Source: Albidovulum sp. (GTDB taxonomy: Bacteria > Pseudomonadota > Alphaproteobacteria > Rhodobacterales > Rhodobacteraceae). From it: 61,603 nucleotides of DNA. The DNA is taken from the NCBI RefSeq assembly GCF_008933605.1, contig NZ_WBUS01000003.1, positions 1 to 61,603 of the forward strand, in the 5' to 3' direction. Positions within the stretch are counted from its first letter, which is position 1; each line of letters begins with the position of its first letter. The position numbers were made by a program, and so were the translations under genes. Shown piece by piece: positions 25,707-34,382 of the stretch. The notes under the pieces are model-generated. The model had not been told where the DNA came from. It searched no databases and saw nothing but the letters and a program-made list of their open reading frames with translations.

Positions 25707-27308
25707 TCAGAACGGAACGAACTGCGGCAGCCGGGCAAGGCTCAGCCGCATGAAACGCATCAGCCGTGCCTCGGCATCCGCCTCCGTCTCGCCGGGCTCG
25801 ATCGGCGTCACGTAGCGGACGAGCGCGCCGTCGGTCCGCCCCATCCTGAGGCTGTCGGTCAGGACCGAGAGCTTCGCGTGGAAGTCGTTGGCGATTCGCT
25901 TGCCGCGCCCCTCGAACCAGTAGAGGACAAGCTGCTTCGACAGCCCCTTCTGAATGACCGCCCGGTTGGCGTTGAACTGCCCGTATCCCACATCCGAAAG
26001 GTCGAGCGGCACTTCCTGCAGGGTGAAGACCTCCCACCCGCCCGTGGGCAGGCAGACCTCGGGCGAGTGGATGCCCTGCCCCTCGGTCTGCTTGGCATAA
26101 TAGGCGACGAAAAAGCTCACCACCTCCGCCTCGCCGGGCTTCTGGTAGAAGGCGTTGAGGTAGTCATCTGCCGCGAGCACACGCTCGATGTCCGGCTCCA
26201 GGTCGACGGTGTAGCTCTGCCAGTCACCGACCTGGCGCGGGAACAGGAGGAGCGGGTCGCGGTTAGGGGCCGTGACCTCGGTCGCGGGAAGCGTGTGCCA
26301 GGCGGTGGAGGCGGCGGCGGTGATCAGCACGGCGAAGAGGAGCGCGCCTGAGGCGCGGATCGCGAAGATGCGGGTGAAGATCGTGCCGAATCCTTCGAAA
26401 TCGAGGTCGATCGCCTCGGACAGCGTCAAGGGAGTCGGCGCGAGGCGCTGGAGAACCATGGCAAGCCCAAAGAGGATTGCCACGCAGATGAGGAAGATCA
26501 CCCAACCTTCGAAAAAGTGCAGGAACCCTTCTGCCTGCTCGATCCCGTAGTTGTTCACGAGAACGCCGATGACCGCGATCCTCACCGAGTTCATCACGAC
26601 CGTGAGCGGCGCGGCCGAGAGCAGGAGCAGCGCCTTGTGCCAGAGGGGGCCCCGGTAGAGGATCGCGAACAGGTAGGAAAAACTGAGGATCGGGAACAGG
26701 TAGCGCAGGCCCGAGCACGCCTCGGCCACCTGGAGCTTGTAGACGCCGAGGTCGATCACGTTGCCTTCGAGAAAGACCGCGACGCCACCGAGGTTCAGCA
26801 GCCAGACCCCCAGCGCCGACGAGACCCACTGCAGGAAGATCGTGAGCTTCCAGTAAATGAACTGCGGCAGCGGCAGCATGAAGACCAGGTGAAAGACCGG
26901 CAGCATGTGCAGCCGCCCGCGGCTCCAGCCGAACACCGTCAGCACGACGCCCGCGACCCAGAGGATGAAGGCGTAGGTGACGATGTCGGGCACCCGCATG
27001 AGATTGCCGAGCCCGGCGAGGGCCAGCGCACCGGCCACGACGACAAGCCCCGGCCAGCGGAGCCGGACCTCGGGCGCCGGAGGCGGCATGCGCCTGAGTT
27101 CCCGCAGGAAAAGGTAGAGCGAGATGAGCGGGATGAGCGGCCCGTGGCTGTATTCCGCGGTGGACCAGGCGAGCGCGAGCGAGACATGGCCGATCCAGAA
27201 GATCGGCAGCGAGACGAGGATCAGGAGCACGAAAAGCACGAAGCCGGCCGGCTTCACGGCGCTGAACCTAAGGGCGTCGGACCCGCCGGGGCTGGTGGAC
27301 TGGCTCAT
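25707..27308 (-). CDS. xrtD: Exosortase XrtD-type fused to EpsI domain
   Basis: A 533-residue multispanning inner-membrane cysteine transpeptidase, expected to process proteins with a VPLPA-type C-terminal sorting signal. About eight or nine helices cover residues 1-305. The active site is Cys198 ([14 protein letters not shown]), Arg243 ([10 protein letters not shown]) and the His of FLHFFEGW. The C-terminal half (about 330-533) is an EpsI/DUF3485 domain ([19 protein letters not shown]). EpsI is a separate protein in some exosortase systems and fused in others. I chose ATG 27308; an in-frame GTG at 27323 is possible. XrtD is inferred because a VPLPA-CTERM protein gene lies in the same locus at 36912. 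Its upstream neighbours are the outer-membrane barrel and Wza-like genes. Confidence 0.87.
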   Translation of the reverse strand: MSQSTSPGGSDALRFSAVKPAGFVLFVLLILVSLPIFWIGHVSLALAWSTAEYSHGPLIPLISLYLFLRELRRMPPPAPEVRLRWPGLVVVAGALALAGLGNLMRVPDIVTYAFILWVAGVVLTVFGWSRGRLHMLPVFHLVFMLPLPQFIYWKLTIFLQWVSSALGVWLLNLGGVAVFLEGNVIDLGVYKLQVAEACSGLRYLFPILSFSYLFAILYRGPLWHKALLLLSAAPLTVVMNSVRIAVIGVLVNNYGIEQAEGFLHFFEGWVIFLICVAILFGLAMVLQRLAPTPLTLSEAIDLDFEGFGTIFTRIFAIRASGALLFAVLITAAASTAWHTLPATEVTAPNRDPLLLFPRQVGDWQSYTVDLEPDIERVLAADDYLNAFYQKPGEAEVVSFFVAYYAKQTEGQGIHSPEVCLPTGGWEVFTLQEVPLDLSDVGYGQFNANRAVIQKGLSKQLVLYWFEGRGKRIANDFHAKLSVLTDSLRMGRTDGALVRYVTPIEPGETEADAEARLMRFMRLSLARLPQFVPF

Positions 27309-27460
27309 CTTAAGGTCACTCACGCGGATCGGACGCGCGCAAATCTACGGGAAGAACGGCAGGATGGCGACCGCTTTCGGCGTCTGCGCGGTCACAAGTC
27401 CGCGGGAAGGCACAGGTGTTTCGCGGACGGAACAGACAGCGCCGGGCCACCGCCACTGTC

Positions 27461-28948
27461 TCACGGGCGGAAGCTGAACGTGCGGCCGAGCGTGACGAAG
27501 ACCGAGTTCGACTGCGCATCGCCTGGCGCGGAGGAATCCGAACGGTGGCGCAGAAGTACCCCTCCGGTCAGCGCCCAGTCCTGGGTCAGGTCATGGGTGT
27601 AGGCCGCCCGCAGGGTTGTCCGGTCGATCGTCGGCGCGGCGCCGATCCCGGCGCTTTCCGAGCGGCCCCAGTTCACCGAGAAATCGAGCCGCGAGTTGTT
27701 GTTGATGTCGTAGCCATAGGCGACCGTCAGACGGGTATCGAGAACGTCCTCGCTGGAATTGTTCGTGTTGACCCCCCGATTGAGCGACACCGAGACGTTC
27801 GACGACGAAAGCTGACGGCTGTAGGCGAGTGTTGCCACGGCATAGGTGTTTCCGCTCGGGGCATGGGTGGCGCCGATCGAGCCCGAGAAGGTGCCGAGCG
27901 GAAGTTGCAGGCTGCGGCCGAAACGGAACGTCTCGCGCGATCCGTTCTGGTTTACCGAAGAGTCGGCGGCGAAATACGCGGTGCCGTTCGCAAGCGTCTG
28001 GGTCAGCGTCACGGCCCCGGTCAGGCCGTCGCGCTGGGTGGTGCCGGTCAGCGTGTCGGTTTCGACCTCGGTGACGCCCAGGCGCGCGTCGAGGACGAGC
28101 ACCGGGTTGATGTCCTGGACCACACCTATCGAATAGTCGATCGTCGTGCGGTCGGTCTGCGGCGTGTCTTCGGCCGTGTAATGCGCATATCCCGCGTTGA
28201 ACCGGAGGCTGGTGATCGGCGATACCTTCAGCGCGACGGTGGCGTTCACGTCATCGTTCTTCGTGTCGAAGAGCCGGGCGTTCGCCGCAAGTGCCGCGGC
28301 GTCGTAGTCCTTCTCGTCGTGGCTGAGGCTCAGCGTGAAGGTCAGCGGATCGTTGAGTCCCGTGACATAGGACACGCCGGCATTGCGGATCGTCATCGTG
28401 CCGCCGCCGGAATAGAAGGCCCCGGCGTTCGTTTCCTCCTGCTCGATCTGGAACGGGTCGAGAAACTCGCGGTCCACGTGCCGGTAGCGGCCGGTAAGGG
28501 TCAGCTGGCTGTTCACCCCGTCGAGACGGTAGCGCAAGCGCAGGTTGGGGTCTTCGAACCCGGAAAGCGAGCGCCCCGGAATGTCGCCGTACCGGAGCAC
28601 GCCGGAACCGTTGATCGACAGATCCTGCACGCCCGTGACGTTCGAAAGACCGAACGTGAGCGTGTTGTCCCATATCGTCGAGGTGCCGGCGCTGGTCTGC
28701 TGGAGCTGGAAATTGTCATCGACGGTGAGCTTCGTGCTGACCCCGATATCCACCTGCAGACCCCCGCGAGCCGGCGTGGCCGGCTGGGCTGCCGTCCCGG
28801 CAGCGGTACCGGTCGCAGCGGTTGCCGTCGTGCCCGGAGGCGTATAGCCCGTCACCGATGTGCCAGCGCTCCCCTGGGGGAGCGCCATACCGGGCCAGAT
28901 TGTCGAAAGCGTCGCGATTGTCGCGATCGTTGTTCTGCTCGTCCCCAC
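27461..28948 (-). CDS. Outer-membrane beta-barrel protein of the exosortase/EPS locus
   Basis: A 495-residue exported protein. After a signal peptide (about 1-25) comes a Thr/Ala/Pro-rich stretch (TGTAAGTAAQPATPARGG), then alternating hydrophobic-polar strands with many Asn/Thr/Asp (for example NRGVNTNNSSEDVLDTRLTVAYGY). The last residues SVFVTLGRTFSFRP have the aromatic C-terminus that outer-membrane barrels need for assembly. It resembles BBP2_2-like/PEP-CTERM-associated outer-membrane proteins. The start is GTG 28948 with AAAGGCGG upstream, 11 bases after the stop of the Wza-like gene, so the two form one transcript. It is probably part of the outer-membrane export or secretion step; the substrate is unknown. 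Confidence 0.82.
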   Translation of the reverse strand: MGTSRTTIATIATLSTIWPGMALPQGSAGTSVTGYTPPGTTATAATGTAAGTAAQPATPARGGLQVDIGVSTKLTVDDNFQLQQTSAGTSTIWDNTLTFGLSNVTGVQDLSINGSGVLRYGDIPGRSLSGFEDPNLRLRYRLDGVNSQLTLTGRYRHVDREFLDPFQIEQEETNAGAFYSGGGTMTIRNAGVSYVTGLNDPLTFTLSLSHDEKDYDAAALAANARLFDTKNDDVNATVALKVSPITSLRFNAGYAHYTAEDTPQTDRTTIDYSIGVVQDINPVLVLDARLGVTEVETDTLTGTTQRDGLTGAVTLTQTLANGTAYFAADSSVNQNGSRETFRFGRSLQLPLGTFSGSIGATHAPSGNTYAVATLAYSRQLSSSNVSVSLNRGVNTNNSSEDVLDTRLTVAYGYDINNNSRLDFSVNWGRSESAGIGAAPTIDRTTLRAAYTHDLTQDWALTGGVLLRHRSDSSAPGDAQSNSVFVTLGRTFSFRP

Positions 28949-28959
28949 CGTATCCGCCT

Positions 28960-29595
28960 TTATTCGAAGAGTTTGCGCTCCGGCGCCACGATCACGTCAC
29001 CGTCTCGCAACACGATCACCGGGGCCTTGGCTCCGGCCTGGATGGCCTTGTAGTTGAAGTTGTACACGGTTTCCAAACCCGTCTTCTTGTCCGGACGGTG
29101 CAGCTGGATCCTCTTGGTCGCGGCGAACCGGGTCAGACCGCCCGTTTCGGCCAGGAACTGAAGGAGCGTCGTGCCGGACTGGATGTCGAGCCGCCCCTGG
29201 GTGTTGAATTCGCCGACGGCGTAGACGGCGACCGTGCCATAGGGCCGCACGTTCGCGGCCGCGGCCTGCGCCTGTGCGGCGTTCAGGGCCGAGGTCATTT
29301 GGTTGAGCTGGCCCACCGAGAGGAACACGGTCGGGGGCGAGGCGAAGTTTGGCGCCAGCGCGGCCGAGATCGCATTGCGCATCGATTCCACGCTCTTGCC
29401 GGTTGCCTGCACGGTTCCGACGAGCGGCAGGCTGACGCTTCCGTCGGGCAGGACGAGAAGGCTGCGGTTGAGGCTCGGGTCTTCCAGGACCTCCATCTGC
29501 AACACGTCGCCGGGCTGGATGCGATAACCGCTTTGCGCCCAGGCCGCCGGCACCATGAGCACGGCGAGGAGGAGACCAGCGAGAGCTCTGAACAT
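28960..29595 (-). CDS. Polysaccharide export protein (Wza-like, short form with SLBB)
   Basis: A 211-residue exported protein; the signal peptide ends after MFRALAGLLLAVLMVPAAWA. The Poly_export block YRIQPGDVLQMEVLEDPSLNRSLLVLPDGSVSLPLVGTV (about 24-62) and the SLBB-like block VGEFNTQGRLDIQSGTTLLQFLAETGGLTRFA (about 125-155) are present. No lipobox is seen. It lacks the C-terminal amphipathic helix of E. coli Wza, so it is a periplasmic or partly outer-membrane exporter, and the adjacent barrel may supply the pore. It follows the TPR lipoprotein gene by 136 bases on the same strand. Confidence 0.9.
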   Translation of the reverse strand: MFRALAGLLLAVLMVPAAWAQSGYRIQPGDVLQMEVLEDPSLNRSLLVLPDGSVSLPLVGTVQATGKSVESMRNAISAALAPNFASPPTVFLSVGQLNQMTSALNAAQAQAAAANVRPYGTVAVYAVGEFNTQGRLDIQSGTTLLQFLAETGGLTRFAATKRIQLHRPDKKTGLETVYNFNYKAIQAGAKAPVIVLRDGDVIVAPERKLFE

Positions 29596-29731
29596 TTCAG
29601 TTCCTCAGTCACATTCGAATCGTAGGAAGCCTAAGCCGGGGCCGCGGGAAATCAAAATGTTAGTTTCCGAACCTCGCCGCGGAACGCCCCCCGGGCATCA
29701 TTTCGTGCCTCATGGGCAACAGCCGGAGGGG

Positions 29732-32182
29732 TCAGTTTCCAACCTTGACACCATTCGCCTCGAGCGTGGCCTTTTCCTGCCGCGCAGCCGCCACAAACGG
29801 CCGCGAATCGGTCGCCTCCACCCGGGCGAGCGCCTCGTTGAACTGCGCGAGCGCCTCGGCGTCTCGGCCGAGCTTGAGGTAGGTCATGGCAAGGTGGAAG
29901 CGAACCTGCGGATCCTCGCCAAGCCCCTGAACGGCCTTCTCCAGTTCCTTCACCGCATCGTCGTAGTTCCCGCGCTGATAGGCGATCCAGCCGTAGGTGT
30001 CCTGATACGGCGGCATGTCGCTGCCGCGCAGGCGGCGCGCGATGACCTCGGCGCGGGCAAGGCTGTCGGGGTCCGTCCGGTGCGAGGCGAGCAGGCTGGC
30101 CAGGTTGTTCGCGATCACCGGATTGGCGCTGTTCTCGCGATAGAGGTCCTCGTAGATCGCGATCGCCCCGTCGAGGTCGCCCTTGCGCTCGAGGAAGCCT
30201 GCCTTCGCCCACTTGAGCTCGCCCGACCCGGGGACGGCGGCCAGCCCCTCGTCGATGACGGCACTGGCGTCGTCGAAGCGGGCGGGGTCGTTCAGGATGG
30301 CGCGCGACAGCGCCATCCAGGCCGGCACCCGGGTCTTGTCCTCGGCGAGAAGCGCGCGATACCGCTCTTCGGCCCCGGCGAGATCGCCGGTCAGCGCACG
30401 GACCGAAGCATCGACGAAGCGAAGGTCGGGGTCATCGGGGTTCTCGGCCACGAGACTTGCCGCATAGGCGAGGGCCTTGTCGTTCTGCCCGTGCGCGAGA
30501 TGGGTGCGGAGGATCGCGATCTTCGCGTCGAGCCCGCCCTTGCCCTCGGTGACGAGCCTTTGCAGGTAGCCGATGGCCCGGTCGGTGTCCTCCTGACCCG
30601 AAAAGATCGCGGCTCTCAGCGCCTGCGCAGCCGGCCGCACCGTCGGATCGTCCTGCGCCTCAAGCTCGGCCGCCACGGTTTCGGCGCGCGGCCAGTCCTG
30701 CATCTCGACATAGATCTGGCCAAGCGGCATCAGCAGCGAGACGTTTCCCGGCGCGATACGCAGCGCCTCGATGAGCACACTTTCGGCCGGGATCAGCTTG
30801 CGCTCCGCGGCCAGAAGCTGCGCATACCTGAGCGATTCCGCCGGCGCCCGGTTCGATGCCTGCACGGCGAGCGACAGGGACTCCCGCATCAGGTCGCGGT
30901 TTCCGTCCCGTTCGTAGGCCTGTGCCATCAGCGTCAGGATGCTGGCGTCGCGCGGGTTCTGGTCATAGGCGCGGCGCAGGATGGCGATCGCCTCGCCGAC
31001 CTGGTCGTCGAGGACAAGCCAGTTCGCCTTCAGCTTCAGCGCCTCGGCGTCGCCGCTGTCCTCTTCCAGGACCTCCTCCACCAGCGCCCGGGCGCCGACC
31101 GCGTTGCCCGTGCTCGTGAGCATGCGCGCGAGCCCGACCTTCGTTCGCCGGGTTTCCTGCGAGGGTTCCGCACTGTCCAGGATGGCCTGCATCTCGGTGA
31201 TCGCCTCGTCCCGGCGGCCGAGGTCGAAGATAAACCCCGCGCGTGCGGCGCGATAGACGGACGAGGTCGCGCCGTCGGCGATCAGGCGATCGAGCTCGGC
31301 GACGGCGGCCTCGGCGCCATGTGTCTCGGAGAGAAAGCGGACCAGTTGCAACGCGGGTTCCTGATCCGGCGCGCCAGGGGCAATGCGGCTCCTGAGGAAG
31401 GCTTCGGCCTTGTCGATCTGGCCTTTGGACTCGTACCAGCGGACCAGCGCTTGCCCCATCTCGGGGGCGTCGTCGAACCGTGCGACCATGTCGATCAGGC
31501 CGGCCTCGACCGCGGCGTCATCGCCGAGCGCGGCGTGGATCGACAGGCGCTGGGCGTAGAGGGCGCGGTCCTCGGGGGCGAGGGCGAGTGCGGTGCCGAT
31601 CGCGTCGAGTGCCGGCCCGTAGTCCTGCGCCCGGATGAGATCGTCGATGACGACCCGGTGCAGGAGAAGGCTTGTCGGCACCTTCTTGAGGAGTTCGCGC
31701 GCGCGCCGCGAGGACTCCACGATGGCGCCGGCATCGTTCGCCTCGGCGGCGATCGCGTAGTCCGCCGCAGTCCGGATCGCTTCCAGGGTGGCGTCGCCCG
31801 GGCTCCGCTTCAGGGCCTCGCCGGCATAGCGCTGCGCGGTCTTCCAGTCGCCGGCTTCGGCGCCGATTTCCGCAAGCGCGACCTGCCCGCCATGGTCGCC
31901 GGGATATTGCTCGACCAGCCGGAGGTATTGCGCGAAGGCCTCCCGCAGCCGGCCGCGACCACGCTCGGCCTCCGCGTAGGCGCGGCGGGCCTCGCGGTGG
32001 GTTCCGTCAAGCTGGAAGACGTTGCGGAACTCGACCAGTGCACGATCGACGTCGCCGGCCTGAAGGTACTCCATCCCCGCCTGGTAGTGTTTCTCGGCGC
32101 GCTCCTGGGCCGAATCGCACGCAGCGAGAATCGCAAGCGCGGCGGTGAGCGTGACCGTCGTCAGAAACCTGCGTAGAGCCAT
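29732..32182 (-). CDS. PrsT-like TPR-repeat lipoprotein of the exosortase system
   Basis: An 816-residue exported protein made almost entirely of tetratricopeptide repeats. The lipobox LAILAAC puts the acylated Cys at residue 22. TPR units run from about residue 30 (AEKHYQAGMEYLQAGDVDRALVEFRNVFQLD) to the C-terminus (PQVRFHLAMTYLKLGRDAEALAQFNEAL). The length and position next to exosortase, Wza and priming-transferase genes match the PEP-CTERM/PrsT family, thought to scaffold polymer production or secretion. It also resembles PelB-like or AlgK-like periplasmic TPR scaffolds, so the exact role is open. The stop lies 136 bases before the Wza-like gene, and 116 bases separate it from the sugar-transferase gene upstream. 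Confidence 0.85.
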   Translation of the reverse strand: MALRRFLTTVTLTAALAILAACDSAQERAEKHYQAGMEYLQAGDVDRALVEFRNVFQLDGTHREARRAYAEAERGRGRLREAFAQYLRLVEQYPGDHGGQVALAEIGAEAGDWKTAQRYAGEALKRSPGDATLEAIRTAADYAIAAEANDAGAIVESSRRARELLKKVPTSLLLHRVVIDDLIRAQDYGPALDAIGTALALAPEDRALYAQRLSIHAALGDDAAVEAGLIDMVARFDDAPEMGQALVRWYESKGQIDKAEAFLRSRIAPGAPDQEPALQLVRFLSETHGAEAAVAELDRLIADGATSSVYRAARAGFIFDLGRRDEAITEMQAILDSAEPSQETRRTKVGLARMLTSTGNAVGARALVEEVLEEDSGDAEALKLKANWLVLDDQVGEAIAILRRAYDQNPRDASILTLMAQAYERDGNRDLMRESLSLAVQASNRAPAESLRYAQLLAAERKLIPAESVLIEALRIAPGNVSLLMPLGQIYVEMQDWPRAETVAAELEAQDDPTVRPAAQALRAAIFSGQEDTDRAIGYLQRLVTEGKGGLDAKIAILRTHLAHGQNDKALAYAASLVAENPDDPDLRFVDASVRALTGDLAGAEERYRALLAEDKTRVPAWMALSRAILNDPARFDDASAVIDEGLAAVPGSGELKWAKAGFLERKGDLDGAIAIYEDLYRENSANPVIANNLASLLASHRTDPDSLARAEVIARRLRGSDMPPYQDTYGWIAYQRGNYDDAVKELEKAVQGLGEDPQVRFHLAMTYLKLGRDAEALAQFNEALARVEATDSRPFVAAARQEKATLEANGVKVGN

Positions 32183-32298
32183 CCGTCTTCCTCGATGCTC
32201 CCGGCCCTGCGCCCGCTCGCGATGCGGGTCTCAGGCCGGCGAACGCCCCCACGTCCTCTTACCGGTGCGTTTTGCCCGACCGCGCGGGCTGCGTCAAA

Positions 32299-32988
32299 TC
32301 AATAGCCTGTTCCCCGGACCACCACGCGGGTCGTGGCAACGAGCAGCCTGAGGTCGTTCACCAGCGAAATCGTCGCCTCGTACTCCCTGTCGAAATCGGC
32401 ACGTTTCGAAAACTCCACCTCGTTGCGTTCGGACACCTGCCAGGGACCGGTGATCCCCGGCCTTACCGCGTAATAGGCCAGGCCGCTGTAGAGCGTCCGC
32501 TGCGACGGCATCATCGGCCGGGGCCCGACCAGCGACATGTCACCGATGAGCACGTTCCACAACTGCGGCAGTTCATCGAGCGAGGTCTTTCGCAGGAAAC
32601 GTCCGATGCCGGTGATGCGCGGGTCGGTCTTGAGCTTCTGCGTGCTGTTCCACTCGAGCCGCGCCTCGGGGTTCCGGTCCAAGTAGCGCTCCAGCATCGT
32701 ATCGGCATTCGGCACCATGGTCCTGAGCTTCAGCATCCGGAAGGTGCGTCCGCCGCGCCCCACGCGGTCGTTCCAGTAGAACGGCGACGAGCCGTCCAGG
32801 GCGACGGCGGCGGCGAGCAGCAGGATGAGTGGAACGACGACGATGCTGGCAATGACGACCGCCGACACGTCCAGCAGCCGTTTCCCGTAGTTCCGGTAGA
32901 TGCCGCGCCGTTTGGGGATGTTCACGGGGCCCATGGGAGCGCTGGCCATGCCAAAGTCTTCGGAAGGGTCATGGAGCTGGAGAGTCAT
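32299..32988 (-). CDS. Priming undecaprenyl-phosphate sugar-1-phosphate transferase (ExoY/WcaJ-like)
   Basis: A 229-residue membrane enzyme that starts EPS assembly by moving a sugar-1-phosphate to undecaprenyl phosphate. One helix (YGKRLLDVSAVVIASIVVVPLILLLAAAV, about 33-60) is followed by the catalytic domain: FRMLKLRTMVPNAD, GRFLRKTSLDELPQLWNVL and GDMSLVGPRPM, with the conserved Asp-Glu pair in SLDELPQ. The C-terminal RPGITGPWQVSERN is typical. This is the short single-helix form. ATG 32988 with AAGGGT upstream gives the family N-terminus, and longer in-frame extensions look non-coding. It heads the minus-strand EPS export group, divergent from the ExeA-like ATPase. Confidence 0.93.
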   Translation of the reverse strand: MTLQLHDPSEDFGMASAPMGPVNIPKRRGIYRNYGKRLLDVSAVVIASIVVVPLILLLAAAVALDGSSPFYWNDRVGRGGRTFRMLKLRTMVPNADTMLERYLDRNPEARLEWNSTQKLKTDPRITGIGRFLRKTSLDELPQLWNVLIGDMSLVGPRPMMPSQRTLYSGLAYYAVRPGITGPWQVSERNEVEFSKRADFDREYEATISLVNDLRLLVATTRVVVRGTGY

Positions 32989-33491
32989 ACCCTTGTTCCG
33001 GTCACGACCGCGGTCACTCACACTCAACCCGGCAAAACTGACGCCTCTGTCCGGCGCACGACTGTAATTGCGATTCCACGAATGCACCCACATCCGCCCG
33101 AGGTTCTTAGCATCTTATGGGGTGCGGAGGAACGAACATTTGGAATTTGTGCGTTTTTTGCTGTCGCGCCGCAGTATCGCCGTTCGTTTGTGTGCAAAGA
33201 ATCGCCCAATGCAGGCGGCTATCGGCGGCATCCGTTTCTTACTCCGCAACAGTGGCCCCGACCTCCGGTTTTGTGCTGTCGCGGCGCCGGCGCGGACGTT
33301 CTGGCGAGACAATGATTCGAGTCCGATGTAAGAACCGCTGCGGGCTTGAGGTTGCCTGCCGGCAAGGCGCCATCAAGTTGCCGAAGTTATGTGACCATTT
33401 GGCCCGTGAGATTCCGGGCCGACCGGCGTAGATAGATCCGTGGCGGACGGGTGTCGGGAAGGTGTCCCGCCGCGTGAGAAGTGGATTGTGG
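32989..33491. promoter_or_regulatory. 503-base divergent intergenic region of the EPS/exosortase locus
   Basis: This is the largest non-coding gap in the window and is less GC-rich than its surroundings. It separates two divergent operons: the sugar transferase with the prsT-wza-barrel-exosortase genes on the minus strand, and ATPase-wzz-kinase on the plus strand. It should hold both promoters. I see an inverted repeat GGCCCG/CGGGCC at 33401-33420, and weak GG-N10-GC matches at 33193-33208 (minus) and 33341-33356 (plus) that are close to chance in this base composition. I found no open frame with codon use like the neighbours. Confidence 0.5.
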
Positions 33492-34382
33492 ATGAACAAG
33501 GCGGTGGAGCCAGCAACGGACGACCAGAGCAGCGTCGGCTTTTACATGGACTTCTTCGGGTTTCGCGAGCGTCCGTTCACGCTCGTGCCGGACCCGGACT
33601 TCCTGTTCTGGTCGCCTCAGCACCGGCGCGCCTATTCGGTGCTGGAGTTCGGCATCCTCAGCCGTGCGCCGATCACGCTCGTCACTGGCGGTGTGGGGTG
33701 CGGAAAGACCACGCTTCTCCGCGAGCTCCTGCGCCAGTTCGGCAACAAGGTCACGGTCGGGCTGATTTCCAACGCCCAGGGCGGGCGGGGGGAGCTGATC
33801 CAGTGGGTCCTGAATTCGCTCGGCGTCGAGTTCGACCCGAACGTGGGTTACGTGCAGCTCTTCCAGAAGCTGCAGGACTACCTGATCGACGAGTATGCCT
33901 CGGGCCGGCGCGTCGTGCTGATCTTCGATGAGGCGCAGAACCTGTCGCCTGAGAGCCTCGAAGAGCTCCGCATGCTCACCAACATCAACTCGGGCAAGGA
34001 CGAGGTCATCCAGCTCGTCCTGGTCGGCCAGCCCGAGCTTCGGGAAATGGTGCTTGACCCGTCGCTGCGCCAGCTGGCGCAGCGGATCGCGGCGAGCTTC
34101 CACCTCCTCCCGCTCGATGAAAACGCGGTTGTGGACCTTATCGGCCACCGGCTCAGGGCCGCGGGCGGCACCGGCGAGGAGATAACCGAAGGCGCAGCGC
34201 GGATGATCCACCGCTCGACCCACGGGGTGCCGCGTCTGGTCAACCAGCTCTGCGACATGGCATTGCTCTATGCCTGGAGCATGGATAACCACCATGTTGA
34301 CGAACACGTGGTTCAATCCGTGCTCGATGATGGGGTATTCTTTGCCGCACAGATCGCGGCCGAGGAAGAGAAGCGCAAATGA
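33492..34382 (+). CDS. ExeA/GspA-like AAA ATPase of exosortase-EPS loci
   Basis: A 296-residue P-loop ATPase. The N-terminal block FYMDFFGFRERPFTLVPDPDFLFWSPQHRRA is the hallmark of the ExeA-like/PEP-CTERM-associated ATPase family. Walker A is GGVGCGKTT (Lys72), Walker B VVLIFDEAQN (Asp146-Glu147), followed by NINSGKDEVIQLVLVGQPEL (sensor) and an arginine-finger region LAQRIAASFHL. The usual C-terminal peptidoglycan-binding domain of ExeA is missing. I start at ATG 33492, with GAGAAG upstream; a GTG at 33462 is an alternative. The last 4 bases overlap wzz, so the two are co-translated. It probably powers or regulates EPS assembly or the sorting machinery at the inner membrane. Confidence 0.9.
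   Translation: MNKAVEPATDDQSSVGFYMDFFGFRERPFTLVPDPDFLFWSPQHRRAYSVLEFGILSRAPITLVTGGVGCGKTTLLRELLRQFGNKVTVGLISNAQGGRGELIQWVLNSLGVEFDPNVGYVQLFQKLQDYLIDEYASGRRVVLIFDEAQNLSPESLEELRMLTNINSGKDEVIQLVLVGQPELREMVLDPSLRQLAQRIAASFHLLPLDENAVVDLIGHRLRAAGGTGEEITEGAARMIHRSTHGVPRLVNQLCDMALLYAWSMDNHHVDEHVVQSVLDDGVFFAAQIAAEEEKRK

Noticed and set aside
29555-32176. 873-codon plus-strand open frame
   Set aside because: It is the antisense shadow of the TPR lipoprotein gene, caused by high third-position GC.
33193-33356. Sigma-54-like GG-N10-GC elements in the large divergent region
   Set aside because: Two candidates (33193-33208 minus, 33341-33356 plus) match only part of the -24 element. Such matches are common in GC-rich DNA, so they are mentioned but not called.
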